DNA of 64,000 nt from CAWBUW01 sp963792075 (GCA_963792075.1 CAWBUW010000007.1:744001-808000), one strand, 5' to 3'; positions 27,390 through 36,532 are shown, numbered from the stretch's first letter. Notes: generated by a model from the letters alone, not told the origin. A program made the numbers and translations.

Positions 27390-28688
27390 TTAAAAAGCTT
27401 CGAGTTTAATCGCTGTTTTCTCTGTTTCGGTAAAGTTAATGAAGAAGGAAAAACCGAAGCTGACGACCATCAATACCAGTGGGAAAACGGTTAACAAAAA
27501 CCGGGCAGCATTTTGCGGTTGTGGCCCCGGATTTAGACCACTTTGGAACCCGAACAGCTTGGAGACTGAAAAGAAGGCGAAACTGGTAAACAAGCCATTG
27601 AGCCGGTTCATGAACCCCATGGCGCTGGAGATGATGCCCTCTCGCCGTAAATTGTGCTTTTGGGTATCCTCATCCATGATCTTCGCACCAATTAAATCCA
27701 TGGTGGTGATAACGCCGGCAAAACCAAAACCGACCAGCGCGCTGCCAAATATAGCCGTAACCAGCGAATTCGCGAAATACAGAGGGATGAAAGCGATGGC
27801 CAACGATACCAGGGCAGCTCGCCAGATGGGGATCAGTGCGTACTTCCGCACCAATTTTGCCCAAATCGACACACATCCGATGGCAATGAGCAGGACGGAC
27901 GCAAACAAAATCGTCGCCTGGCTATCCGGAATAGCCAAAGTGTATTTGACAAAGAAAGGCATGGAAGCCAGGACAAGGGACATGGCTGCGCTATAGAATG
28001 CATTGGCAAAACCTGCTATCCAGAATTTTCGGTTGACGACCAGGCTCTTAATGCTATCCCAGAGTCGCGGCTTCTCTTCTGTTTCCTCCACATGAACTTC
28101 ACGGCTTGTAAATGCCATGTACAGGATCACCCCACCTCCCAAAATTCCATACAGAATGGCTGTGAGACGGTAACCGAGTGCTGAGGTCACCATAGGGGTC
28201 AGGGCAATGCTGATAATCATTGCCACGAGTTGAAAGGCCTGTCGCAGGGCGTTGGTAGCCGCCCGGCTGGCGTCGGTGCGGAAAAGCTCAGGAAAAAGAG
28301 CGCCGTAATTGGCATTGATTACCGAATCCAGGGTGCCCGTAAGGATGTAAAACAACATGCAGTAAATAAGGAGCGGATTCCCACCGGCAAGAGTTGGAGG
28401 ACTATAAAACGCAATAAAGCACAACACCAGCAGTGGCGTACCAATGACCAACCAGGGACGTCTTCGTCCCCATCGTGTGCGCGTGCGGTCGGAAAGAAAA
28501 CCATAGACAGGGTTGTCAATGGCGTCGATGAAGGCATAGATAAAAAGAATGAGAGAAAATTGAACGGTGGTTAAACCCAAGCTGTCTATATAGTAAATGG
28601 CAGCATAGGTTTTTAGCATATTGATTGGGATCGAAGTTCCGAACATGCCAATGGCGTAATTGAAAGACTTGAAACGGGGTTCAGACAT
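27390..28688 (-). CDS. GPH-family (MelB-type) sugar:cation symporter
   Basis: A 432-residue major facilitator of the glycoside-pentoside-hexuronide group with about twelve transmembrane helices. The loop signature DRTRTRWGRRRPWLVIG lies between helices 2 and 3, and the conserved acid residues of helix 2 are in AFIDAIDNPVYGFLSD. It likely imports a glycoside with Na+ or H+. The in-frame ATG at 28688 is preferred over 28715, because a G-rich ribosome site precedes it and the protein then begins MSEPRFK. It is the first gene of a two-gene unit with the PHP hydrolase. Confidence 0.87.
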   Translation of the reverse strand: MSEPRFKSFNYAIGMFGTSIPINMLKTYAAIYYIDSLGLTTVQFSLILFIYAFIDAIDNPVYGFLSDRTRTRWGRRRPWLVIGTPLLVLCFIAFYSPPTLAGGNPLLIYCMLFYILTGTLDSVINANYGALFPELFRTDASRAATNALRQAFQLVAMIISIALTPMVTSALGYRLTAILYGILGGGVILYMAFTSREVHVEETEEKPRLWDSIKSLVVNRKFWIAGFANAFYSAAMSLVLASMPFFVKYTLAIPDSQATILFASVLLIAIGCVSIWAKLVRKYALIPIWRAALVSLAIAFIPLYFANSLVTAIFGSALVGFGFAGVITTMDLIGAKIMDEDTQKHNLRREGIISSAMGFMNRLNGLFTSFAFFSVSKLFGFQSGLNPGPQPQNAARFLLTVFPLVLMVVSFGFSFFINFTETEKTAIKLEAF

Positions 28689-28794
28689 ACCCACATCCCT
28701 CTTTTCTGTATACAATTTTCTAAGATCGGGTGATTTGGAGTAGTTTACCTATGCGAAATAACAGCGCACTGCTCTACTCGATTTATTTGCATTG

Positions 28795-28803
28795 ATTATA
28801 GCA
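28795..28803 (-). promoter_or_regulatory. Extended -10 promoter of the GPH/PHP unit
   Basis: On the minus strand the bases read TGCTATAAT, an extended -10 element. No -35 match is present, as is allowed for this promoter class. It lies about 107 bp before the chosen transporter start. Confidence 0.5.
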
Positions 28804-28824
28804 ATTTTCTGCAACCAGGGTAGC

Positions 28825-29892
28825 TTAATCGACCTCAATTACATTCCCCTCTGCAGCTCGTAATAACCGGTCCCGAACTGCCAGCCCCAAACCTTCCAGG
28901 CTGAATGCACCTGCCAGGATCACGTCCATCCCATTACGGTCCAACTCGCGCATGGCCCCAAAGAGATTAGCAGCAATTTCATCCAGATCGTTTCTCGGTC
29001 CCAGCGCCTGCACTTGCACCGGCAGGTCGATAAAGCAACGGGCATCCTCATTCGTTACCATCACACCAACCTTCTGACCGAGTGCTAAATATTCCCGAAT
29101 TAGCATTTGCATTCGTTTGCATACCGCGCTGACCTCCCCTCCGACCAGGATCAAGCGCGCCCTGGGCGAATAATGACGCAGCAGCATTCCTGGTGAAGAC
29201 GCTCCTTTTGGGTCTGCCGGCAAGTATTTTGATTGCAGGACGATATCTGGCACAATCCTTCGCAGCACTTCGATGGGCAGTCCCCCTGGGCGCAGCACCA
29301 CCGGCGGATCACTGAGTAGATCTACCACTGTAGACTCCACTCCAATCAGACAAGGTCCCCCATCCAAGATCAAGTCTACCCGATCTTGCAAGTCTTCTAA
29401 AACATGTTGTGCAGTGGTCGGGCTTGGGCGAGTGAAGCGATTTGCACTGGGAGCCGCAATCGGTATGCGTGCAGCTCGGATCAGCTCAAGGGGAATGGGA
29501 TGGTTGGGGAAACGGACTGCTACCGTAGGCAGCCCGGCTGAAACGTTCGCCGGAATCCGTTTTCCGCGTCGCAGTACCAAAGTCAAGGGGCCAGGCCAAA
29601 ATGCCTCCGCCAGCCGGCGTGCCAAAGGCGGTGTCTCTGCTACAACCTCTTCCAATTGTTCAAAACTCGCAATATGCACAATCAACGGATCTGAAAAAGG
29701 ACGCTCTTTAGCCGCGAAGATGTGTTCTACCGCCTCTGCGTCATACGCGTTTGCACCCAAACCATACACAGTTTCGGTCGGGAAAGCCACCAATCCCCCC
29801 CTGTGCAGGATTTCTGATGCAATTTTAAGCACCTCGAGATCGATAGCTTTTGGTGAAACTTGAATGATGCGTGTCCTCGTCTGATAGCTCAT
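28825..29892 (-). CDS. L-threonylcarbamoyladenylate synthase (Sua5/TsaC type)
   Basis: This enzyme makes threonylcarbamoyl-AMP from threonine, bicarbonate and ATP for the t6A37 modification of ANN-decoding tRNAs. The YrdC-like domain (about 15-205) has PTETVYGLGA, the KERPFSDPL loop, PSANRFTRPSPT and ESTVVDL. A C-terminal Sua5 domain (about 220-355) follows a linker with LRHYSPRA. The length of 355 fits the long Sua5 form rather than the short TsaC form. The partner genes tsaB, tsaD and tsaE are not in the window. Confidence 0.92.
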   Translation of the reverse strand: MSYQTRTRIIQVSPKAIDLEVLKIASEILHRGGLVAFPTETVYGLGANAYDAEAVEHIFAAKERPFSDPLIVHIASFEQLEEVVAETPPLARRLAEAFWPGPLTLVLRRGKRIPANVSAGLPTVAVRFPNHPIPLELIRAARIPIAAPSANRFTRPSPTTAQHVLEDLQDRVDLILDGGPCLIGVESTVVDLLSDPPVVLRPGGLPIEVLRRIVPDIVLQSKYLPADPKGASSPGMLLRHYSPRARLILVGGEVSAVCKRMQMLIREYLALGQKVGVMVTNEDARCFIDLPVQVQALGPRNDLDEIAANLFGAMRELDRNGMDVILAGAFSLEGLGLAVRDRLLRAAEGNVIEVD

Positions 29893-29918
29893 CTAACAAA
29901 TCATACCACTTTTAAGTT

Positions 29919-30072
29919 ATAGGCTCTCTGGGAATCTAGGGGGATTGCATCTGCCCATTTTGGCAGCCGCAATCCCCAAAACAGGGGTTTGGGGGTGTAT
30001 GGTGGGGCTTTGCCCCACCATACACCCCCAACTACACAACCCCCTTTTACAACAACTTTTGAGTGCACCTAT
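29919..30072. repeat. Palindromic repeat element, copy A (two tandem hairpins)
   Basis: The first hairpin pairs 29940-29955 with 29962-29977 (14 of 16 bp). The second pairs 29990-30008 with 30012-30030 (19 of 19 bp, loop TTT). The right flank ACAACTTTTGAGT, then CACCTAT, recurs almost unchanged at 61990-62011 beside another palindrome. This suggests a common repeat family with ATAGG/CCTAT ends. Confidence 0.6.
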
Positions 30073-30140
30073 TTCCAATGAACCAAGTTACAGAATTGAA
30101 GAATAGGGTAAAATTAGGATGAAGTCGTATGAAGCAATAA

Positions 30141-30169
30141 TTTACAATAAATATTGAAAAAAATATGAT
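30141..30169 (+). promoter_or_regulatory. Probable sigma-70 promoter of the pel operon
   Basis: TTTACA (30141-30146) and TATGAT (30164-30169) are spaced by 17 bp in an A-rich stretch. The start of the first pel gene is 25 bp after the -10 box, with GAGG at 30183 as ribosome site. Confidence 0.6.
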
Positions 30170-30193
30170 TATCGGGGATAATGAGGTCCTACT

Positions 30194-31963
30194 ATGAATA
30201 TCCTAATCACTGGCAATCTTTTCTCCCTGGCTCCGACTCTGGCCCAAGAATTTTCGAAAGGGAATAATAAGATCGTAATTGCATCAAAAAATGCCAAAGA
30301 ATTGTTTGGATTCCGAAACAATCGAATCTCTGTCCTTTCAGTAAATCTTGCCGAGCCAATTTCTATCGACGTATTGGCCTCATATAAATTCGATGTAGCT
30401 ATTTTTATTTCTACTCGGGAAGAGGGGCTAAACAGCGATCTCAGTGAAGGCAACGGCGAACTCCTTGACGGTCTAAAGAATACCCTCGAGATTTGTAAGC
30501 AAACGGGGGTCAAGAATATGGTTTACATATCTTCGACTGAGGTGTATGGAGATATGGAAGATACGCTGGAAACTGAAACACCCCAACCGGTATCAACCAA
30601 TGGCTTTACCCTCTTTGCTGGCGAACAATATTGTAAACTTTACCGTGAAAAATTTGGCCTGAATACAACAATCGTTAGAGTTCCTTACATTTATGGGCCG
30701 GACGAAAAGACTTCGCTTATTTATAACCTTATTCAGAAATGTAACAAGCAAGAAGAAATCATAATTCCGGCGAAAGAGGATAGAAGCGCCAGTTTTATCC
30801 ATGCCAATGATGTTAAGGATTTTATCGAACGTTTAGCGACCGAAGTATACCGGCCCGAACACGCAGTAATCAATTTGTCATCGTCAAAATGGATTAATTT
30901 CGTCGATCTTGGTAATTTGTTGAATGAGCAATTTCCGAATGTAAGATTTAAGTTCAATGAAGAAAATGCAATCTATACCAGACCGGCCCAGGTATTGAGC
31001 GCCAGGAGCGCCTTCGATTGGGTAGATCTGCATGTATTTCAAAATGATCTTCCGGACCTTGTAAAATCAATCATATCTGGGCCCCAATCCAAAGAAGGTG
31101 ATTTCCAAAAGGTTTGGAGACGGATTACTGAAGCTCCAGGAATTATAAAATGGGCTGAGTTGATTTTGGGTGCATTCATTATGCAATTCCTGAGCGAGAT
31201 GACGGGGACTCTAATCCAATTCAAGTATGTTGATTTTCGATTACTTTTTGTCGTTTTAATGAGTGTGGTCTATGGGATGCGATTTGGAATATTTGCTGCA
31301 ATATTAGCCAGCCTATCCATCTTATATACATGGTACAAGTTGAGTTTGGACTGGGCTTTGTTAACTCATAACGTTGGTAACTGGTTCCCATTTGTAATCT
31401 ATTTCATCACGGCGCTCCTGATTGGATATCGTCGAGATAAATACGAGACTGATATTGAGTATGAGAAGAAACAAACTACCCTTATTTACAACAAATACTC
31501 TTTTCTCTATGACGTCTTTATGGATATCCGCGCTTTGAAAGACAAATTCCGTGAGCAGTTAGTTGGGTACCGAGATAGTTTTGGCAAGATCTTTACAATC
31601 ACACGGGAATTAGATTCACTTGAAGAAGACACAGTTTTCATTAAAGCCTTGAATATCTTACAGGATATTATGGAGAACGAGAGTATTGCAATTTACACAA
31701 TTGCAGGGAACAAGAATTTTGCCAGGCTCGAAGTGAATTCTCCAGCATTGAATGATCAGATTTCTAAGTCCCTTAATTTGAAAGATTTCCCTGAAATACA
31801 AGAACGGATTGCCCAAGGAGAAGTCTACCAAAATACGGCCATTTTGAGTGGTTATCCGGCTTACGTTTCACCAATATTGAATGGTGACACCCCAGTTGCT
31901 CTTGTGGCAATATGGAAGGCGACGTATGACCAGTATTCATTGGATTATTCGAATCTGATTTAA
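30194..31963 (+). CDS. pelD: PelD-like protein: degenerate SDR domain, membrane helices and GAF domain (C-terminus cut off)
   Basis: Residues 1-290 form an extended-SDR (nucleotide-sugar epimerase-like) domain. Its glycine motif is broken (TGNLFSLA), and aligning AGEQYCKLY shows that both the catalytic Tyr and Lys of YxxxK are replaced. It is probably a pseudoenzyme. Residues about 320-410 hold three to four transmembrane helices, then a coiled segment and a GAF domain (about 455-585), the order of PelD. The normal C-terminal degenerate GGDEF is not in this frame: TAA at 31961 ends the protein, and the missing part continues in the next frame. It is first in the pel operon. PelD activates Pel synthesis on binding c-di-GMP, so as written this form would be insensitive. 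Confidence 0.75.
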   Translation: MNILITGNLFSLAPTLAQEFSKGNNKIVIASKNAKELFGFRNNRISVLSVNLAEPISIDVLASYKFDVAIFISTREEGLNSDLSEGNGELLDGLKNTLEICKQTGVKNMVYISSTEVYGDMEDTLETETPQPVSTNGFTLFAGEQYCKLYREKFGLNTTIVRVPYIYGPDEKTSLIYNLIQKCNKQEEIIIPAKEDRSASFIHANDVKDFIERLATEVYRPEHAVINLSSSKWINFVDLGNLLNEQFPNVRFKFNEENAIYTRPAQVLSARSAFDWVDLHVFQNDLPDLVKSIISGPQSKEGDFQKVWRRITEAPGIIKWAELILGAFIMQFLSEMTGTLIQFKYVDFRLLFVVLMSVVYGMRFGIFAAILASLSILYTWYKLSLDWALLTHNVGNWFPFVIYFITALLIGYRRDKYETDIEYEKKQTTLIYNKYSFLYDVFMDIRALKDKFREQLVGYRDSFGKIFTITRELDSLEEDTVFIKALNILQDIMENESIAIYTIAGNKNFARLEVNSPALNDQISKSLNLKDFPEIQERIAQGEVYQNTAILSGYPAYVSPILNGDTPVALVAIWKATYDQYSLDYSNLI

Positions 31964-32348
31964 AGTAATTTGTGGTTTGATCCAGGCGTCTTTGGTCCGC
32001 GCTTCCTTATTCTTAAGCGCGAACTTAGACAAAATGTATCTACCCTCTACTCGGGTACTCAATCCAGAGGCATTCCAGGAAGCTGTTCGAATTAGAACCG
32101 AAATGAAGAAGAATTGAATCACGGATTTTCTGTTGGTAAAAGTTGGAATATCGGGTAGATCCTACCAGGAAATCTATTCAAAGATTGTCGACAAGATTCG
32201 GGCAAATGATATTATCGGGTCTCATCAAGATGGGAATTGCTATATTTTACTGTCGCAGGCCGATAAAAGGACCGTGAGTGAAATCATCAAACGACTTGGT
32301 GATCTAGACGGGAAAATCGAACTGATTGATGCAAAAGAAATTTATTGA
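31964..32348 (+). pseudogene. pelD: Detached C-terminal part of pelD: degenerate GGDEF with c-di-GMP I-site
   Basis: Dropping one T near 31960-31963 lets translation continue from the GAF domain into a matching helix (VICGLIQASLVRASLF). That frame then meets an in-frame TGA at 32115-32117, and past it the same frame runs on to 32348. The end part has the GGDEF-fold pattern KIRANDIIG: RAND is an RxxD inhibitory-site motif exactly five residues before QDGNC, which replaces GGDEF. This is how PelD binds c-di-GMP without cyclase activity. Two lesions (a frameshift and a stop) separate it from the main pelD frame. A TTG at 32133 could start a 71-residue piece, but no good ribosome site precedes it. 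Confidence 0.7.
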
Positions 32349-32371
32349 TCGACCCACTTAAGGAGGGTTTG

Positions 32372-33271
32372 GTGAGCATTTTACCAGTTGTCGTTCTGTT
32401 GGTTATACATCTTATATTGTGTGCCATCCTTCTGATTTATAGTCTGGTTAGCAAATCTTCCTTGCGAAAAGAAAATATTATTCCAACTCTCTTTTTACCC
32501 ATTTTTGGACCTTTCGCAGCACTACTGATTGAGTGGATAAGTCGTTCGGGACGTGCAGGGAAGAAACTGGAGGAAATCCTTCTACTACCGCTTGAAGACG
32601 ATATTCTTTGGAAGACAATAAAAAATCATAACGAGGGCGGAAATATCATCCCCTTGGAAGAGGCTTTATTGATTAATGAAAATAGTACAAAACGCAAGAT
32701 GATGTTGGATGCACTTTATGATGATCCCTTAAAATATTTGGATGTATTGCTCATTGCAAGCCATAATCAAGATGTTGAGACGGCTCATTATGCAACTACG
32801 ACAATATCCCATTCTCAAAGAAGATTCCAGATCGAGGTCCAAAAAACAAAAACCGCTGTAGAAGAACATCCAAAGGACCCGAAAATATTAGATTATTACA
32901 TTTTATTAGTCGAAAAATATATTAATAGTGGCTTACTTGAAGAGCATTTATTGCGTAATCAACGCCTCGCCTATTCAGAAGCCCTCGACAAAAAACTCGC
33001 CTTCCAAATCAATGATAAAGCCACATTCGTTAAGAAACTACGGAATTGTATTCAGCTCGCTGAGTTTGACGCTGCATTCCGGATCAGCGATGAGCTAAAA
33101 GCACATTGGCCGGAAGATGAAGAAGTGTGGAATGAGGCGTTGAGGGTCTGCATTGAAGCGCATGACAAGGAAAGACTTCAAGAGACGATTGATGAAATCC
33201 TAATAACACCAATTCGATGGACGAAACAGGGTAAAGAGAAAATAGATCATTGGATTGCAGGTGCAATATGA
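32372..33271 (+). CDS. pelE: PelE-like protein: two membrane helices and helical-repeat domain (299 aa)
   Basis: The N-terminus has two transmembrane helices (about residues 2-25 and 40-57), followed by a cytoplasmic all-helical part (about 80-299) with TPR-like repeats such as NSGLLEEHLLRNQRLAYSEA. This is the architecture of PelE, which bridges PelD and the glycosyltransferase PelF in the Pel synthase complex. The GTG at 32372 is taken as start because AAGGAGG (32360-32366) stands five bases before it; a TTG at 32345 is in frame but lacks such a site. It overlaps the next gene as ATGA. Identification rests on shape and position, as PelE sequences are poorly conserved. Confidence 0.7.
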   Translation: MSILPVVVLLVIHLILCAILLIYSLVSKSSLRKENIIPTLFLPIFGPFAALLIEWISRSGRAGKKLEEILLLPLEDDILWKTIKNHNEGGNIIPLEEALLINENSTKRKMMLDALYDDPLKYLDVLLIASHNQDVETAHYATTTISHSQRRFQIEVQKTKTAVEEHPKDPKILDYYILLVEKYINSGLLEEHLLRNQRLAYSEALDKKLAFQINDKATFVKKLRNCIQLAEFDAAFRISDELKAHWPEDEEVWNEALRVCIEAHDKERLQETIDEILITPIRWTKQGKEKIDHWIAGAI

Positions 33272-35100
33272 ATAAACGGCACTACAGTTTTGCTTGGATG
33301 CTGCTTCCTTTTTTTATCTTATTCACGTTAGCGTCCTCGATGGTATTCGAAAGATCCGGGGTAGACTATGAAATCCATTACCCACCTATGCAATTTCTTC
33401 CACAAAAAACAAACCTGGGGAACCAGGCTTCTCCCATCTCACACTCACAAACGCTGGTGCTTTACGATTTAAAAGGTTTTGCGGGAACAGATCACTTCGA
33501 GACTGTTCGCGATGTGCTGGATAGTATGCGGGTCACCTACGATACTTTCGACATCTCCTCGAATGGGAAATATGATCTGGACAATTATGAAGCGGTTATC
33601 GTTGCTTTCATTGAAATCAACAAAGCTGAAAGCCAAATGCTCGAATTAATAGATTGGGTTGAAAGAGGAGGGCGTGTACTATTTTCTGTTCGACCCGATC
33701 CATCAACTACTTTTATCGCTATCTACCGCAAACTAGGCATTATCTCTTATGGAAATGACCTTGTGAATGTAGCTGGGATCAAATTTACCAGCAATATTTT
33801 ACCTGGCGCAGAAGGATTAAGTTTCGGAACAGATTTTATGTTCCACAACAGTCAATCCGTTGCGTTGGAGGCGGACTGCAAGCTTCATGCGGAGAGTGCA
33901 GACTCGTATCGCACGCCATTGATTTGGGAGTGCGATTATGGGGCTGGGCGTTTTGTCGTCATCAATTCCGATCAATTTACTTCAAAAATAAGCAGAGGAA
34001 TTATTGGCGCATCTTACAGTCTGTTATTTGATGTCTTCGCTTACCCTGTTATCAATGCTTCCGTGTTTTTTCTCGATGATTTTCCCAGCCCAATTCCTGG
34101 GATAACGGATAATGCAATTACAGCACAATTTGGCCGAGACTTACAAAACTTTTATGTAAACGTGTGGTGGCCGGATATGAAAGAATTATCTGACCGGTAT
34201 AATTTGCGATTTACCGGTTTGCTCATCGAAACCTTTAATGATTATGTGATTCCTCCCTTCGATAAACAATCAGACATAGAAAGGCACCAATATTTCGGCG
34301 GCTTAATCCTGGACAACGAAGGAGAACTAGGGCTCCTGGGATATAATCACGTTCCACTTTGCCAGTCTGTGGACAACAAAAACCAATTTTTGGATTACCC
34401 CACTTGGCCTTCAACGGAAGCGATGGAGTTATCCATATTTGAACTCTACAGTTTTGCCAGAACTCTGTTCCCAGATAATACCTTTGTAACTTATGTGCCA
34501 CCCTCCAATGTCCTATGCTCTCAAGCACGTCAGTGGCTTCCTCAGGTTCTGCCAGATCTTAAGGTAATCTCCAGCTTATACTTAGAAGGAGAGGAAGGAC
34601 TGGCGTATGAACAAGAGTTTATGGAAGCCTCAGATGGCATTGTTGAGTTTCCCAGGATCACCACTGGATATGATATTAGTGGTTATATGAAGTGGGCTGC
34701 TGTGAACGAATTGGGACTTCACTTTGTAAGTTCTCATTTTGTGAATCCTTACGAGTTTTTAAACCAAGACGTGAGTGCAGACAAAGGATGGGTTTACCTT
34801 CACGGAAAATTGGATGAGTATATTTCCTGGCTGACCAACGCTGCTCCAGGGCTGCGGAGCATGACCTCCCAAGAAGGCGCAATGGCAGTACAGCGCTTTG
34901 ACCGGTTAACGGTGAACTCTAAGATGGTTGGGAATACTTATGTGATTACTTTAAATAATTTTTACGATGAAGCCTGGCTCATTTTGCGCACGGATAGAAC
35001 CCCCTCGTCTGTGGATGGGGGGACGATATCGCAGGTGTCTGCCGATAAATATTTGGTCAAAGCCTTAAAGCCAGAGATTACAATAGAATTCATGGAGTGA
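33268..35100 (+). CDS. DUF2194 protein, probable Pel deacetylase-like component (610 aa)
   Basis: A signal-anchor helix (about residues 8-27) is followed by a large extracytoplasmic protein. Residues about 70-260 resemble a glutamine-amidotransferase-like/ThuA-type fold (DYEAVIVAFIEI, GGRVLFSV). The later half begins with FFLDDFPSPIPG, a polysaccharide-deacetylase-like acidic motif, the DUF2194 signature as I recognise it. In Gram-positive-type pel operons a deacetylase protein occupies this place between pelE and pelF and partly de-N-acetylates the polymer. That role is inferred. The start ATG at 33268 overlaps the pelE stop (ATGA); an upstream TTG at 33250 is unlikely. Confidence 0.72.
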   Translation: MNKRHYSFAWMLLPFFILFTLASSMVFERSGVDYEIHYPPMQFLPQKTNLGNQASPISHSQTLVLYDLKGFAGTDHFETVRDVLDSMRVTYDTFDISSNGKYDLDNYEAVIVAFIEINKAESQMLELIDWVERGGRVLFSVRPDPSTTFIAIYRKLGIISYGNDLVNVAGIKFTSNILPGAEGLSFGTDFMFHNSQSVALEADCKLHAESADSYRTPLIWECDYGAGRFVVINSDQFTSKISRGIIGASYSLLFDVFAYPVINASVFFLDDFPSPIPGITDNAITAQFGRDLQNFYVNVWWPDMKELSDRYNLRFTGLLIETFNDYVIPPFDKQSDIERHQYFGGLILDNEGELGLLGYNHVPLCQSVDNKNQFLDYPTWPSTEAMELSIFELYSFARTLFPDNTFVTYVPPSNVLCSQARQWLPQVLPDLKVISSLYLEGEEGLAYEQEFMEASDGIVEFPRITTGYDISGYMKWAAVNELGLHFVSSHFVNPYEFLNQDVSADKGWVYLHGKLDEYISWLTNAAPGLRSMTSQEGAMAVQRFDRLTVNSKMVGNTYVITLNNFYDEAWLILRTDRTPSSVDGGTISQVSADKYLVKALKPEITIEFME

Positions 35101-35104
35101 TAAG

Positions 35105-36532
35105 GTGAAGATTTGTCTGGTTCTAGAAGGAAGTTACCCATATGTGCGGGGCGGTGTATCAACCTGGGTTGATGGATTTATCCGCGGCATGCCAGAGCAT
35201 GAGTTTATCTTATGGACAATTAATGATCTTGAAGAGAAAAAAGGGAAATTTGAGTATCAGCTTCCCGATAATGTCATTGCGATACACGAACATTTTCTCA
35301 GTGCATCGCTGAATTTGCGCATTCGGAAGAGTTTGAATATCAAATTTTCGAATGATGAACGAGAAGCTTTCTCACAGCTCATTCGGCGTGGTAACCCAAA
35401 CTGGGAAGTCCTTCTCAACAGCTTTTACCTGCAAGCGAACAAGCCTGTAGAATTCTTCATCAGCGAAGAATTCCTGAAACTTCTAAAAGAATTATGCAGG
35501 GATGAATTTCAATATGTGGGGTTTAAAGATCTATTCTGGTCTTTCCGCTCCATGTTATTACCTTTGATGTATCTGATGGGTCAGCCTATTCCGGAAGCCG
35601 ACCTTTATCACAGCGCCTCGACTGGTTATGCCGGCGTTATGGCTGGGCTGGCTTCGATGAAACACAACAAGCCTTTTGTATTGACTGAGCATGGGATTTA
35701 TACGAGGGAAAGAGAAGAAGAGCTGCTCCGTTCCGATTGGATCATCCCATATTTTAAGGAATTGTGGATTTCCACTTTTTATATGTTTTCTCGGTTTGCT
35801 TATCAACGTGCACATCAAGTTACGAGCTTGTATATGGACGCCAGCCGTATCCAACAAGAGATGGGCTGCGCAAAAGAAAAATGTGAAGTCATTGGGAACG
35901 GTTTGGATTATTTGCCTTACGAAAATATTCCACCCAAACCTAAAGATGACTGGATCGATATTGCCGCGATTGTCCGGTTTGCACCGATCAAAGATATCAA
36001 AACGATGATTTATACTTTTTCTCGTTTGAAACAAGAAATAAGCAAGGTGCGGCTCCATATTTTGGGAGGAATTGAAGATCAAGAATATTACCAGGAATGT
36101 CTTGACCTCATCGAATTTTTACATATCAAAGATATTATCGTCACTGGAAATGTAAATATTGTGGATTACTTAGCCAAGATAGACTTTACATTACTCACCA
36201 GTATATCCGAAGGCCAACCCTTTGCGATCCTTGAAGCCTTCGCTGGGAAACGCCCAGTAGTAGCTACGGATGTAGGTTCGTGTAGAGAGCTTATTGAAGG
36301 CCGCCAAGGGGACCCTTTTGGACCTGCAGGCATCTGTGTACCCCCAATGCACCAGTCAGCTTTATTGAAGGCGTTGATTGATATGTGCCTCAATGATAAT
36401 GGAAGAGTTAAATTGGGGGAAGCTGGATACAACCGGGTAAAGAATTATTACACCCATGAATTCATGATCAAGAACTACCTTATAGTATATGAGAAGGCGA
36501 AGTCAAAATGGCAGGAATCGGATTTGAACTAA
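35105..36532 (+). CDS. pelF: PelF, GT4 glycosyltransferase of Pel polysaccharide
   Basis: A cytoplasmic GT-B enzyme that polymerises the Pel chain from UDP-N-acetyl-hexosamine. The family start is textbook: KICLVLEGSYPYVRGGVSTW. The donor-binding region has SEGQPFAILEAFAGKR, with the paired glutamates of GT4 enzymes, and VVATDVGSCRELIEG. The 475-residue length is normal for PelF. It starts at GTG 35105 with GGAG six bases upstream, four bases after the DUF2194 stop. Its last 25 bp overlap pelG. Confidence 0.95.
   Translation: MKICLVLEGSYPYVRGGVSTWVDGFIRGMPEHEFILWTINDLEEKKGKFEYQLPDNVIAIHEHFLSASLNLRIRKSLNIKFSNDEREAFSQLIRRGNPNWEVLLNSFYLQANKPVEFFISEEFLKLLKELCRDEFQYVGFKDLFWSFRSMLLPLMYLMGQPIPEADLYHSASTGYAGVMAGLASMKHNKPFVLTEHGIYTREREEELLRSDWIIPYFKELWISTFYMFSRFAYQRAHQVTSLYMDASRIQQEMGCAKEKCEVIGNGLDYLPYENIPPKPKDDWIDIAAIVRFAPIKDIKTMIYTFSRLKQEISKVRLHILGGIEDQEYYQECLDLIEFLHIKDIIVTGNVNIVDYLAKIDFTLLTSISEGQPFAILEAFAGKRPVVATDVGSCRELIEGRQGDPFGPAGICVPPMHQSALLKALIDMCLNDNGRVKLGEAGYNRVKNYYTHEFMIKNYLIVYEKAKSKWQESDLN

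Larger units (their letters stand above)
29893..30193. other. Intergenic region holding a palindromic repeat element and the pel promoter
   Basis: No gene is seen. The left two thirds is a structured repeat element with two hairpins (29940-29977 and 29990-30030). The right third is AT-rich and carries the promoter of the exopolysaccharide operon. Confidence 0.7.

Noticed and set aside
29990..30030. Plain terminator for the gene at 28825-29892
   Set aside because: That gene runs leftwards, away from the hairpin, and the pel genes start to the right. A repeat element is the better reading.
20200..30200. Replication terminus placed at the dif-like site from gene strand switch
   Set aside because: Genes left of the site run leftwards and many on the right run rightwards, the reverse of what a terminus would show if genes follow replication. 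The window is too short to decide.
31950..31975. Programmed +1 frameshift at the pelD stop (ATT TAA A), like the prfB site
   Set aside because: The slip would need an Ile codon to re-pair on TTT, no Shine-Dalgarno-like stimulator is in place, and the new frame meets a second stop at 32115. A mutation or sequence error explains both better.
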